Shown: positions 35,870 through 46,661, counted from the stretch's first letter. The stretch is 64,000 bases of DNA from Bettongia penicillata ogilbyi (GCA_023548195.1 JAJHZJ010000496.1:7401144-7465143), one strand, 5' to 3'. Translations and numbers: made by a program. The notes: generated by a model from the letters alone, not told the origin.

Positions 35870-36090
35870 GATACAGAATTATAGAATATCAGAGTTGGAA
35901 GGGATCCCAAAGGTCATCTAGTTCAATCCATACCTGTAACCTGAAATTCGGTCTACAACCTCTCTTAAGTATTTATTTATCCTTAGCTAGAATGCTTTCT
36001 ATGATGGGGAATTCACTACCTACCAAGGGAGGTCATTCCATATTCAGATAAGTGATTTTTTTTAGGAAGTTTAAGCAATCAGTCAAGCAT
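35870..36090 (-). mobile_element. L3/CR1-type LINE fragment, antisense
   Basis: CAGAGTTGGAAGGGATCCCA, GTCATCTAGTTCAATCCATACC and GGGGAATTCACTACCTACCA. Confidence 0.65.
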
Positions 36091-36149
36091 ATATTTGCAG
36101 ACCTGGTGATCTTTCTTTTATAAATCACATTGAAACAAAACAAAACAAA

Positions 36150-36355
36150 AAAGAGATAGAATGGCGCAATGGAAAAAAATCCACTGTATTTTAAGTCGGA
36201 AGACCTGGGTTCTGATTCTGCCTCTGTTGCTTACTGAATGTGACCTCATGCAACTCATTTAATTTCTGTGTCCATCAGTTTCATTTTCTGTAAACTAAAG
36301 GGCTAGAGAAAAGTTCTCTTAAGTCCCATTCATCTTTAAATCTATAATCCTATCA
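36150..36355 (+). mobile_element. MIR-related SINE (WSINE-like)
   Basis: GATAGAATGGCGCAATGG, AAGTCGGAAGACCTGGGTTC, TGACCTCATGCAACTCATTTAA and a tail TCCCATTCATCTTTAAATC. Confidence 0.75.
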
Positions 36356-36359
36356 TCCT

Positions 36360-37295
36360 GTGAACTTTGTTCCATCACATCTTAGGCACATAGAGGAGGA
36401 AAATTGTAACAATGAATGGAGAGAACAAACATCAAGCCAGTTGTAAAAGTGAATCTGTGTTTATTGCAGCAATCGAAATTGCAAGCTTTATAAAAAGTTC
36501 ATCAGAATCTGCTATACTGAAAACTCTGGAAAACCTTCACAGAGTTCTAAGTACCCCATTAAGTACAAATGCATTTTAGTTAAGTATCTCATGTGTACAT
36601 AATTGAGAATTTCAATTGACATGAAATTGAATGATGAATACCAACCAACAAAAAGACAGGAAAAGAAAATCAAGGCTTTTCTGCCATCCATGATCATCTC
36701 CCACCATGCTCTTCCTCTCGGTGACTTTTCTTTTGCATTTCCTCCTCTGTGGTTTCTATCATGTAGCAATGCCTTGCAATTTTATACATGAATATATAAT
36801 GCACTTATAAAAATATATGTGTGTGCATGCTATACACAGTACATGTATGTGTATACATACATATATGCATTTCTTTTCCAGGAGGCTGTTTTAACAAGCA
36901 TGCATCTTGATAATTAATTGCTCTGGTATTCAGTCGAAGTGTATTGTCTCTCTCTCATTCATACATATCAATTCAATGAAAAAATGTTGTATTCCATATA
37001 TATTTTTTAAAAAACTGCTTTTTCTCTCAGTCCCAACTTCATTTGCAAGGGCAGGACTATTTTACTATAAATCCCAAACCTCACTTGTCCAAAAAAGGAG
37101 TATTCATTCTCTTATTTGGATTGCAGAGTATAGTTGAATACTCTCAATTTAGTGAGTAATGGAATCAGTTTACAGGATGATTCAAGGCAGGAAAGCTTCG
37201 GGTGATGCTTGGTGTCAAGTGCAGGTGTGTTCTTTTTTGGGGGGGAGGGGTTGATTGTCCAAATAAATACACTTTCTGTAAGGAAGATCGATTAT
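36360..37295. other. Unassigned; TATGTG-rich low complexity near 36790-36870
   Basis: ORFs at 36512-36791 overlap on both strands and carry no motif. Confidence 0.35.
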
Positions 37296-37299
37296 ACAA

Positions 37300-37400
37300 T
37301 CCATCAATCAATCAATAGGTATGTATGAAGCTAGGAATACGAAGGCAAAAATAAAATAGTCCCAACCCTCAAGGAGCTTATGTTCCATCATTCTATCTAC
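37300..37400 (+). mobile_element. SINE-like AAGCACTTACTATGTGCC-type repeat, partial
   Basis: AATCAATCAATAGGTATGTATG and GTCCCAACCCTCAAGGAGCTTATGTTC. Confidence 0.55.
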
Positions 37401-37439
37401 TGCCAAATTAAGGATGGAGAAAGGTGAACTGGGTGCGAC

Positions 37440-37630
37440 CAGGAGTTGAATACTCATTCTATAGATAAGTAATAGAAAGAGGCTGTAAACGGAAGACCTG
37501 ACTCTTGCTACTGGGATGACTTTGAAGAAACCCCTTCTCTTTTCTACACATTAGTTCCCTCATCTGTCAAATGAGAGAGGATAGACCAGATGACCTCTGA
37601 GATCCCTTTCACTTCTAGTTAAGATTCCCC
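37440..37630 (+). mobile_element. MIR-related SINE (WSINE-like)
   Basis: GGAAGACCTGACTCTTGC, TTCCCTCATCTGTCAAATGA, AGACCAGATGACCTCTGAGA and a tail CTTTCACTTCTAG. Confidence 0.7.
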
Positions 37631-37670
37631 TGGAAAATCATGGAGTCAATGAGAGAACTGTATTCACAAG

Positions 37671-37786
37671 TCTAACAGCATTCAGCTCAAGCCATATGAT
37701 GCCTGAACTTTACAAACACTTAGAGGAGTCTAACAGCATTCAGCTCAAGCCATATGATGCCTGAACTTTACAAACACTTAGAGGAG
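37671..37786. repeat. Perfect tandem duplication of a 58-bp unit
   Basis: Copy 1 at 37671-37728 and copy 2 at 37729-37786 are identical base for base; each begins TCTAACAGCATTCAGC and ends CACTTAGAGGAG. The unit is not low-complexity and is not in a recognised transposon. Confidence 0.97.
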
Positions 37787-37789
37787 CCT

Positions 37790-38330
37790 TTCTTTTAGGG
37801 CTGCAGAATCTTGTTTTGCTGGGGCTAATTAAGATACACCCTCTCAATCCTGGAGGATCACACAGGTGCCTATAGTAAGCCATATGTCATAGGCTGTATT
37901 CCAGCAAGCTTAAGAGATTAATATCCAGCCATTATTATGAATTATTCTGTTGCATTGAGTTAATGGGGCTCTTTTGTTCTAATTAAAGGACCAGCCTGGC
38001 ATCTGAACAGAAGCTTAGCCAGTATAGTTAAAGTCTTGTGTTAATGAACTACATATTTTTTTCAATTGAAAAGCCTAATTATTTTATTATCTAGAAAGCT
38101 TAGTAAATAAGAATGCTCAGCTACTTCAAGAAACCCCTTTCAATCCATCTTTATGCAGATAGCCAATAGTCCTGGTGTCTTTTTATTCTAATTTAAATCT
38201 CGGTTTCACTTGCTAATGCTATTTCTGTTATTTCCTATGTATCTTCTAGATGAGTAAATCAGAATAAAGAGGTGATTTGCTGAAGCTCTCTCATTAGAAG
38301 AATTGCCTTTTTCAGTTTATCTGTTTCAAA
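37790..38330. other. Candidate conserved non-coding element
   Basis: Unique sequence dense in homeodomain-type sites: GGGGCTAATTAAGATACACC (37823-37842), CATTATTATGAATTATTC (37931-37948), TTCTAATTAAAGGACC (37977-37992), CCTAATTATTTTATTATC. No ORF of note. Conservation is inferred, not measured. Confidence 0.4.
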
Positions 38331-38374
38331 GATGTGGCATATTTTTATTCTAAAAGTTTTTGAGGTTGTTGGGG

Positions 38375-38575
38375 AAAGTAGTGTGGTATAGTGGGAAAAA
38401 GATTGGTTCTTGAGTCAGACATGCCTTGGAATCAAATCCTGGTTTTGCCATTTTTTACCCATGTGACCTTGAGCAAGTCATCATTTATTTACCCTCTTTA
38501 CTCATTTGTAAAATAATGTCATTGGACTTGATGGACTTTATGATTCCTTCTGATCCTACACCCACGATCCTCTCT
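38375..38575 (+). mobile_element. MIR-related SINE (WSINE-like)
   Basis: AGTGTGGTATAGTGGGAAAA, TTGAGTCAGACATGCC, CCATGTGACCTTGAGCAAGTC and TTCCTTCTGATCCTAC. The 71-codon ORF across it is a shadow. Confidence 0.8.
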
Positions 38576-38579
38576 TTCC

Positions 38580-39880
38580 TGGGGAAGCTCTACACTAATA
38601 TGGTTAAAAGTGGTTCATCTACTCAACCCCAGTTATTATAAATCATTTTTCTTTAGACGTCCCAGTAAATTTCTCTTTATTCATTGGATACTGTGACAGG
38701 CAAAGGTTTCTTAACAATTGTACCAAAGCTTCAACCTTCCCCAGTGGATTCTTACAGAGAACATGTATGGACTTATTTTTAATAACAATGGAAAGATCCT
38801 CCATAGTATTTGACTATGCTTGGTTTTGAAAGGCAGCCTGGCAAACTGAAGGAAAACCAGCTAGTAATGGCACAGTTGCTTTGTGGGATGTTTATATGCA
38901 ATGATGATTTAAGCCTTTTATTCTTTATTTCTATCATGTATGCAAAACCAACATTTCAATCTATGATTTAAATTTCAGAGCCTGAAAATATACCCAACAG
39001 TATGATAATACACAGAACAGTATGATAGAATAGTAAAATGAAGGGGAAATCATTATAATATTAGCAAAGGAAAATTCAAGCCCTATGCCTCCTTGTTCAG
39101 GTTAAATTCAGTTTCTTAAAAGTCTTCAAAAAGGTGTCCAAGTCTTTTCTTTGTGTATGAACTTCATGCTAAAAACAGGTAGACTAGAGGCTGGAACTGG
39201 GGCATTATTTCATATTTATGGTTTTTCATTACAGTCATTATTGGTTGTATATAAAATGGGTGTGGACCCATATAAACTGATAGCTAACTAGGTGCCTCTG
39301 CATATCTCATTAAAATTCAGGAGTTTATTTCTATCCTCCCATAATCTGTTACTATTCACTGTTACAAACTTGAAGGGGAAAAAAAAAACCAATATGATGG
39401 ATGGAGCAGTGAGATGATTTGATGCTTTCCACTCCAAGCAAAGATGAGATCAAACAAGAGAAATTCCAATTTTTCTATCCAGCTCCCATGATAACCTGCG
39501 CTCTACCTGGAAAGGTACTTTGTAGTCTGGAATAGTAGAGAAAATGTGAGTAGGATGCCCCATCCAGGTACATGATAGGGATGAATATGTTATACTTCAG
39601 TCACAATGATTTGCACACAATGAAAAAAAATAATAAATAAATGAAGGCATCATATTTTCCTACACATTGGATATTGATTCAGAAATGGATATATGTACAA
39701 TGTAATGTTAATGTTTAAAGTAAGCTTTCTTAAAAAAATTAAATGGAGATAAAAATATTACTTGTGCATTTCGTTTTTCTCTGACATGACAAATCATCGT
39801 CTTATTTCATACATAAGCTAAAATAGTGATTGGAGTTTAAGATGGACCAATTGTTCTTACTGGGGAAATGTGCATGTAGT
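38580..39880. other. Unique AT-rich sequence
   Basis: No gene or repeat identified. Confidence 0.4.
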
Positions 39881-39884
39881 GATA

Positions 39885-40115
39885 ATAAAAGTTAGTATTT
39901 CCGTGATGTTTTAGAATTTGCAGAACCTTTTCCATCTATTGTCTCATTGGATCTCTCTTGCAAGGTATGTACTACAGGTATTATAGACTTTTACAGATGA
40001 GGAAACTGAGGCTCAGGGAGTTTAAGTGATTTGACCACAACTTATAAATATTAGAAAAATTCAAATGCAGGTCTTCCTGAATCTGAGACCAGAATTCCAT
40101 TCACTATGCCCTTAT
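39885..40115 (+). mobile_element. MIR3/MAR1-type SINE
   Basis: TTGTCTCATTGGATCTCTCTTG, ACAGATGAGGAAACTGAGGC, TCAGGGAGTTTAAGTGATTTG and CATTCACTATGCCC. Confidence 0.85.
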
Positions 40116-40119
40116 ACAG

Positions 40120-40725
40120 TTCTATCACAATGAGATGAAAATGGAGAGGAAAATATAATTGCAGGAATGAACTCATTTCTCCACTAAAATCTTCCCCTCT
40201 TGCCTCACTGTGGTCTGTAGATAACAGGGTGATAAAGAGGCTTTGTCCATAAAGCACAGGTTCTAGATGGATCTACTTCTGTGGACTTTGAGCACCAACT
40301 CTGTGACATACTATACATCTGTTTTTGAAGGTCCAACCAGGATTGGTTTGGAGGGGCTAATTGCCATGTTGGCCATAAGTGGCCAATTTAGGTGATATTT
40401 TCTTTTTACCACAGTGATTCTCAGAGACCACCTATTGAGTTACAAAGGAGTTACTTGTCTGTTTAGGTGGAGAGTGTGACTGAATGGATGAAATCAAAGA
40501 ACCTTAAAGAAGATATGATGGTTCATTGGGAATAAAAAGCCATATCCTTGCTAACACTGTTGCTTTTTTGTTACTGTTTGTTTTTGCATAATAGAGATCA
40601 GAACTTAGTTTGCTAATGGTTTCTAACAGTCATCAAAAACCAGTGACCCCAGCAACCATCTTTTTACTGGTTCCTTCAATAGTCACTTGCTCTGAAATGT
40701 GAAATGGAGAACAATTTCCTACTTT
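40120..40725. other. Unassigned sequence
   Basis: No supported gene; the 68-codon minus ORF at 40051-40257 overlaps the SINE. Confidence 0.4.
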
Positions 40726-40729
40726 TACT

Positions 40730-41160
40730 TTTCCCACCCTTACCTGCCCTTAGCCTCATGAAAATAATACACAGTGGAATGATTATCAGATTTGGGAATG
40801 ACACAAAGTGCAAAGGAATAGGTAGAATATTGGGGGAACAGTAACCAAACACACATCACCAATCTACAGTGTTAGGTCAGTCCTAATTAAATGAAATGCA
40901 AAGAAGATAAATCATACTTATGATTTAAAAAAAATTCTGCATAGAAATACAGAATAGCTTGGAACAGAATAACAGCAGTTTATATGACAAAAGATCAGTA
41001 GGTTTTAGAGGACTACAAAGTTAGTATCAGTAGTATTATATTGTTGACAAAACAACCACTTCATATTTGGATTGTGGTAAGAGAGTTCCAATGAAATAAA
41101 AAACTTGCTTTATGTTATATTGGTCTGACCATATCTAGAGAATTGAGATTAGTTCTTGTA
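40730..41160 (+). mobile_element. L3/CR1-type LINE, sense, first block
   Basis: Ends with TTATATTGGTCTGACCATATC, matching sense L3 before its 3' UTR. Continues at 41462-41535 and 42470-42665. Confidence 0.65.
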
Positions 41161-41460
41161 AGCCCAAGCAAAGTGGGATTTTTTTTTTGTTTTCTTTCTG
41201 GGTTCAGTTTCCTAGGCTCATTGAAAATATCTGAAGAATAAATCTCCTTTGAACCCTGATAATTCATAGCTGTGCTATGGGTTGTGATGCCTTCTGAGCC
41301 AATCAGGAGCTGAGTCTTTGTTATATGTACTGGCAGATTGGTATTTTGCTTGGGAGTTTCACTTGTGAGAAGGACTTTTTGATTCCCTGGATGGGACTCT
41401 GAGCAGTCATTTGTTAAGAGTTCTCCCCCCATCTCCCTCCTCCAGCTACTTAGATGTTGT
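41161..41460 (-). mobile_element. Unidentified insert in the L3, possibly a minus-strand retroposon
   Basis: About 300 bp of non-L3 sequence replaces part of the L3. A T10 run followed by TTTTC (41170-41184) would be the A-tail of a minus-strand insertion. A 105-codon minus-strand frame (41432-41115) covers it, ending across the A-tract; its translation includes EIYSSDIFNEPRKLNPERKQ. No motif recognised and no target duplication seen. Confidence 0.4.
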
Positions 41461-41461
41461 T

Positions 41462-41535
41462 CATCATATTAAGATCAATTGAAGGAAACAAGGATGTTTC
41501 ACTTGGAAAAGAGAAATAGGTAGCTAGTCAACTAA
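41462..41535 (+). mobile_element. L3/CR1-type LINE, sense, second block
   Basis: AAGATCAATTGAAGGAAACAAGG and TTTCACTTGGAAAAGAGAA match the next L3 landmark. Confidence 0.65.
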
Positions 41536-41537
41536 GT

Positions 41538-41590
41538 GGATAGATAGATGATAGATAGATAGATATAACAATGGATAGATAGACAGACAT
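41538..41590. repeat. (GATA)n microsatellite
   Basis: Imperfect GATA/GACA units. Confidence 0.9.
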
Positions 41591-41635
41591 TAGACACTGT
41601 GCCCAGAACTGTGCTAAGTATTGGGTCAATGAAAG

Positions 41636-42110
41636 AATTGCTAATCAATTGAAGAAAGGCAAAACAAATTGTGGGATATGAGTGCAATGGATTATTTCTA
41701 TGCCATCAGAAGTGATGATTGTGAATATAGAGAAGCAGGGAAAGATGTACAAGAACTGATACTCTGTGAAAAAGCAGAAAAAAGAAAACAGTACACACAG
41801 TGACTAGGGCAATGTCAACAGAACAACCACAAAATAAACAAAAGTGAATGTTACAAAATTACAAAGAAAGAAGCAAGACCAGAAAGGAGAGAAATGAGAT
41901 GTCCTCACCCTACTTCTTTGCAGAGCTTGGAGGTCCATGGTACATTGCACATATTCTCTTTTTTCTGATGTATTCTGATGTATTCTTTTTCTTTAGAGAT
42001 ATCATTTGTTATATGTGGTGCCTTACTCGGGGTGGACAGAGAAACATATTTGGAGAAATTCTGGTGATGTGAAAAACAAATGAATAGCAATAAAATTTAT
42101 TTACAAAATA
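41636..42110 (+). mobile_element. L1 3' region, sense, inserted within the L3
   Basis: AAACAAATTGTGGGATATGAG, TGCAATGGATTATTTCTATG, ACAAGAACTGATACTCTGTG match sense L1 end-of-ORF2/3' UTR. Frames at 41848-42090 are shadows. Confidence 0.7.
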
Positions 42111-42144
42111 AATAGAAACAATACAATTCCTACCATGAAGGTGT

Positions 42145-42465
42145 TTAAATTCTAAAGAGAAAGATTAAACATAAAGAGAAGAGAGAAAAGAGATGGTGGA
42201 GATAGATGGGGAAATAGTATGGAGGCCTAATGATGGCCAAGGTAAGATGAGGGTAAAACGTACCTGTCGCAACCAACAGATCCAGGTTTGGTGTCTTAAG
42301 TTGCTTGGGTGCTGGAAGTGAGGATGGTGGGTAGGAAGTAGACCACATTGAGGAAATAACTAGGAAGTGACATGAAAGCCTGATTCCTGGCAAGAGAGAA
42401 CCTCCAGTAGCTATCTCCAAGGACTAGGACCATATAGAAGAAAAATTAGACTTTTTCTACTTGTC
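42145..42465. other. Unassigned piece between L1 and L3
   Basis: The minus ORF 42420-42145 has no motif. Probably repeat-derived. Confidence 0.3.
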
Positions 42466-42469
42466 CACA

Positions 42470-42665
42470 GAGGGCAGAGCCAGTAGTGAATGAAAGTTTA
42501 AAAAGGGAGATTTAAGTTTGCTATCAGGAAAAAAAAAACTTTCTCACATTTAGAATAATTAAAAATGGAATTAGATCGCTAGTGAGATAGTGGACTCTCC
42601 CTCACTGGATGTCTTAAGGAAAAGTTGCATATTGATTTGATAGATTTTTTAAGAGAGGATATTAT
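42470..42665 (+). mobile_element. L3/CR1-type LINE, sense, third block
   Basis: GTGGACTCTCCCTCACTGGA and TGTCTTAAGGAAAAGTTGCAT are the sense L3 3' landmarks. Confidence 0.7.
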
Positions 42666-42688
42666 TTTTAAAAATTAATGAATGTTAA

Positions 42689-42693
<5 letters not shown>

Positions 42694-42735
<42 letters not shown>
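42694..42735. repeat. (TG)n microsatellite
   Basis: About 21 TG units. Confidence 0.96.
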
Positions 42736-42739
<4 letters not shown>

Positions 42740-43099
42740 GGTAATTTACTTCAGAACACTGTAAGAAAAATGAATGTCAACCAACATTTGTTAATAATGT
42801 CTGTCTGTGTGTGTTAAGGAAAGTACTTGGAAATTGTTTATAAAAACAGTAAAAGTATGAAAGTAATGCTACCTGATCCTCAAGACAGGTGTTATTAGCA
42901 AAAAAAAGTTACTTGTAATAGATAAAGCCTGGGAGATTTCCCAGTGAAATCAGGAGTAAACACAACAACCACTGGCATTAAGATACTTACAACCTCCATT
43001 ATCTGAATTTTAAGGAAATAAACACAGGTTAAAAAAAGAGGAAAAATTATATCTATCTCTAGGTGATATGATAATTAATTAATAAAATTTATGTTTTTC

Positions 43100-43340
43100 T
43101 TCAGTTGTTTCAGTTATGCCTGACTCTTTGTGACTGCATTGGGTGATTTCTTGATGAACACCTTAGAATGGTTTTGCCATTTCCTTCATGAGCTCATTTT
43201 ACAGATGAGGAGACATCTATAAACAGAGAGTAATTTGTCCAGAACCAGATAGCTAATAAGTTTCTGAGGCCATCAAGATGAGTCTTCCTTTTTCTCATGG
43301 CAAGCACTCTCTCCACTGCACCTCCTAGCTGCCCCTACAC
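43100..43340 (-). mobile_element. tRNA-derived RTE-tailed SINE, antisense
   Basis: TTTCAGTTATGCCTGACTCT, TGGTTTTGCCATTTCCTTCA, TTTTACAGATGAGGAGACA and CCACTGCACCTCCTAGCTGC. Confidence 0.88.
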
Positions 43341-43354
43341 AATGCTAGGGAACC

Positions 43355-43810
43355 AACAAAAATAATGTCTTAATAGCTTCAGTGAAGAGTTTGGATAAAA
43401 AAAATAAATCCATTGACATAATAATCTTTTAGGTATATTACTTATAAATACATGAGGAAGAGATAAGGAAAATTCCATTTGACACAAATGCATTAAATAT
43501 CTAGGATTTAACTTACCAAGGACTTAAATAAATTCAATCATAATTCCTGCAGACATCAAAGGAGGTCTAAGGAACTGGAGAGATTTCCAGTGTTCTTATC
43601 TCAGTCACTCCAAAATAGAAAGAAGAGACTAGTAAATTATTGTACAAATGTAATGCTACACCTATTACATTACAAATAGGATTCTTTATAGAATAAAACA
43701 AAATAGAAATTTTTATTTGAAGAAATAAAAGTACAAGAAAGGAGAGGAAGAGGTAGGACAAAGTGAGTCTTCTGAAATATCCAATCTCAAATTATATTGG
43801 TAAAACTATC
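43355..43810 (+). mobile_element. Old L1 ORF2 remnant, part 1
   Basis: AAATATCTAGGATTTAACTTACC (43495-43517) and the following A-rich text match the reverse transcriptase half of L1 ORF2 in sense. The match resumes at 46662, after the HAL1. Heavily decayed. Confidence 0.65.
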
Positions 43811-43827
43811 AAAATTACCTGGCATTG
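43811..43827 (+). repeat. Left target-site duplication of the HAL1
   Basis: AAAATTACCTGGCATTG matches 46645-46661 at 16 of 17 positions. The upstream TC/AAAA junction is a variant of the L1 endonuclease target TTTT/AA read on the other strand. Confidence 0.93.
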
Positions 43828-44507
43828 GGGAGGAGCCAAGATGGCAGAGTAGAAAGACTCACTGTATGCTAGCTCCGAACCCACAGCCCATAAATTTCCT
43901 GTAAAAAGAACTCCCCACAAATTCTGGAGCAGTGGAACCCATGCAGAAACACACTGGAAGAGATTTCCGTTCCAGAGAGGCCTGAAAAGCCGTCCCCAGG
44001 GGTCCATCATGCTCCAGACATGGAGCCCACGCCTGCGCTGCCCTGGCCACGAGGCCTGAGAGAAACAGATCCCAGCAGGCTTCAGGGACAGAACCTCAGG
44101 CGGCTGCAAAGGTCCCTCCACCCACAGGCACTACAGGTCAGTGAGAGAGACTTCTGGGCTGGCCAAGAGGGGAGCGGGGTGTCTCTGTGACTCAGGCCCC
44201 TTTGGGAGGTAGTGGCAGAGGCAGCCGCAGAGGCAACAGCAGTGGCCCAGGACTCCCGGAGCAAGCAGGAGCTCAGGGCCATTAGGGAAGGTCTCTGCAT
44301 AAACCCACTGAGGGAACTGAGCCTGGGAAGCAGCCCTGCCCCCACCTGAGCAACAGAACTTAACCTCACATTGAATAGCAGCCCCGCCTGCCGCTGAAAG
44401 CCCTGAGGCTGAGGAGCAGCATTTGAATTTCAGACCCCAAGCACTAGCTGGGCAGATCTAGGTGGGGGTGGAGAGGAATCTCAGAAGTCAAGTAACTGGC
44501 TGGGAAA
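43828..44507 (+). promoter_or_regulatory. HAL1/L1 5' UTR, likely internal promoter
   Basis: GC-rich relative to everything else here, with CpGs (for example 44032-44053 and 44226-44236). The YY1-like core AAGATGGC lies at 43839-43846 near the 5' end, the position where L1 promoters bind YY1. Promoter activity is inferred. Long minus-strand frames here (44121-43792, 44369-44082) reflect GC content and are not genes. Confidence 0.65.
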
Positions 44508-45608
44508 ATGCCCAGAAAAGGGAAGAAAAATAAGACCATAGAAAGCTGCTTTCTTGGGGGACAGATGTTCCTGCCTTTCATTTCTGATGACAAGGAACAA
44601 TTCTTACCATCAGGGAAAGACGTGAAAGTTGGGGCCTCTGTATCCCAGACATCCCAGGTGGATGTCCAGTGGGCTCAGGCCATGGAAGAGCTCAAAAAGG
44701 ATTTTGAAAGTCGAGTTAGACACGTGGAGGAAAAACTGGGAAGAGAAATGAGAGAGATACAAGAAAAGCATGAAAAATGGGTCAATACCTTGCTAAAGGA
44801 GACCCAAAAAAATGCTGAAGAAAATAACACCTTGAAAAATAGGCTAACTCAATTGGCAAAAGAGGTTCAAAAAGCCAATGAGGAGAAGAATGCTTTCAAA
44901 AGCAGAATTAGCCAAATGGAAAAAGAGGTTCAAAAGCTCACTGAAGTAAATAGTTCTCTCAAAAGTAGAATGTAGCAGAGGGAGGCTAATGACTTTATGA
45001 GAAACCAAGAAATCACAAAACAAAACCAAAAGAATGAAAAAATGGAAGAGAATGTGAAATATCTCATTGGAAAAACAACTGACCTGGAAAATAGATCCAG
45101 GAGAGACAATTTAAAAATTATGGGACTACCTGAAAGCCATGATCAAAAAAAGAGCCTAGACATCATCTTTCATGAAATTATCAAGGAAAACTGCCCTGAT
45201 ATTCTAGAACCAGAAGGCAAAATAAGTATTGAAGGAATCCATTGATCACCACCTGAAAGAGATCCAAAAAGAGAAACTCCTAGGAACATTGTGGCCAAAT
45301 TCCAGAATTCCCAGGTCAAGGAGAAAATATTGCAAGCAGCTAGAAAGGAACAATTCCAGTATTGTGGAAATACAATTGGGATAACACAAGATCTAGCAGC
45401 TTCTCCATTAAGAGATCAAAGGGCATGGAATAGGATATTCCAGAAGTCAAAGGAACTAGGACTCAAACCAAGAATCACCTACCCAGCAAAACTGAGTATA
45501 ATACTTCAGGGGAAAAAATGGTCATTCAGTGAAACAGAGGACTTTCAAGCATTCTTAATGAAAAGACCAGAGCTGAAAAGAAAATTTGACTTTCAAACAC
45601 AAGAATGA
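44508..45608 (+). pseudogene. L1/HAL1 ORF1 protein, single frame with two stop codons
   Basis: One frame of 367 codons, no frameshift, broken only by TAG at 44973-44975 and TGA at 45243-45245; TAA-type end is replaced by TGA at 45606-45608. The protein starts MPRKGKKNKTIESCF (ATG at 44508). Residues about 65-155 form a heptad-rich coiled coil, expected to trimerise. An RRM-like region follows (NLKIMGLPESHDQKKSLD) and then the C-terminal domain (ERDPKRETPRNIVAKFQ, AWNRIFQKSKELG, PRITYPAKLSI). ORF1p binds element RNA and acts as a nucleic-acid chaperone in the retrotransposition particle. The second stop is where a CpG arginine codon would decay to TGA. The low damage suggests a fairly recent insertion. 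It is not a host gene. Confidence 0.9.
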
Positions 45609-46644
45609 GAAGAAGCATGAAAAAGTAAACAGCAAAGAGAAGTCATAAGGGACTTACCAAAGGTGAACTGCTTACATTCCTACATGGACAGACAATATTT
45701 GTAACTCTTAAAACTTTTCAGTATCTGGGTAGTTGGTGGGACCACACACACACACATACACACACACATACACGTGTGCATGTACACACACATACACATA
45801 TGCATGCACATACAGAGACAGAGAGCACAGAGTGAATTGAATAGGATGGGACCATATCTTAAAAGAAATTAAGGTAAACGGTGAGAGAGAAATGTAGTGG
45901 GAAGAGAGAGGGTGAAATGGAATGGGGTAAATTGTATCTCATTCAAGAGGCAAGCAGGAGACTTTTTAGTGGAGGGAAAAGGAGGAGAGCTGAGAAAAAA
46001 AAATGAAGTTTACCCTCATCACATTCGACTAAAGGAAGGAATAAAATGCACACTCATTTTGCTATGAAAACCTATCTTACAATACAGGAAAGTGGGGGAG
46101 AAGGAGATAAGCAGGGTGGGGGATGATGGAAGGGAGGGCAATGGGAGGAGGGAGCAATTTGAAGTCAACACTCTTGGGGAGGGACAGGATCAAAAGACAG
46201 AATAGAAACAATGGGGGGTAGAATAGGGTGGAGGGAAATACAGTTAGCCTTACACAACACAACTATTATCAAAGTCATTTGCAAAACTACACAGATAGGG
46301 CCTATATTGAATTGCCTGCCTTCCCAAAGGGAATGGGTGGGGAGGGAGGGATGGGGAGAATTTGGAACTCAAAATTTTAGGAACAACTGTTTAGTATTGT
46401 TCTTGCTACTAGGAAATAAGACATACAGGGAATGGGAAATAGAAAGTCATCTGGCCCTACAGGACAAAAGAGAAGATGGGGACAAGAGAAGGGAGGGATG
46501 ATAGAAGAGAGAGCAGATTGGTGATAGGGAAAATTAGAATGCTCGGTGTATTGGTGTGGGGGGAGGGGAGAAAAGGGGAGAAAATTTGGAACCCAAAATT
46601 TTGTGAAAATGAATGTAAAAAGTTAAATAAATAAATTTATAATG
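45609..46644 (+). other. HAL1 3' region without ORF2
   Basis: Purine-rich, with a CA/TACA microsatellite at 45742-45812 and G-rich runs. The landmarks ATAAAATGCACACTCATTTTG and GAAAACCTATCTTAC recur antisense in copy 1 (near 90-130). The 61- and 96-codon frames here are chance. Confidence 0.8.
45742..45812. repeat. (CA)n/(TACA)n microsatellite in HAL1 3' region
   Basis: Interrupted CA and CATA units, a position where the other HAL1-like copies also carry CA-type repeats. Confidence 0.93.
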
Positions 46645-46661
46645 AAAATTACCTGGCTTTG
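46645..46661 (+). repeat. Right target-site duplication of the HAL1
   Basis: AAAATTACCTGGCTTTG; one mismatch (A/T) to the left copy. Confidence 0.93.

Larger units (their letters stand above)
43828..46644 (+). mobile_element. HAL1-like (ORF1-only L1) element, copy 2, full length with target-site duplications
   Basis: A complete 2.8-kb element: 5' end GGGAGGAGCCAAGATGGCAG, GC-rich 5' UTR to 44507, ORF1 44508-45608, 3' region of about 1 kb, and an A-rich tail (TTAAATAAATAAATTTATAATG). Seventeen-base target-site duplications border it. There is no trace of ORF2 between ORF1 and the tail. It interrupts an older L1 ORF2 remnant. Known biology: half-L1 (HAL1) elements are L1 derivatives that keep ORF1 and rely on L1 ORF2 in trans. 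An internal deletion of a normal L1 is the alternative, but copies 1 and 3 have the same layout. Confidence 0.9.

Noticed and set aside
43792..44369. Minus-strand frames of up to 109 codons
   Set aside because: They sit in the GC-rich 5' UTR of the HAL1 in antisense; GC content lengthens chance frames.
44508..45608. Treating the ORF1 pieces as three separate host genes
   Set aside because: All three are in the same frame of a single L1/HAL1 ORF1 bounded by a transposon with target duplications.
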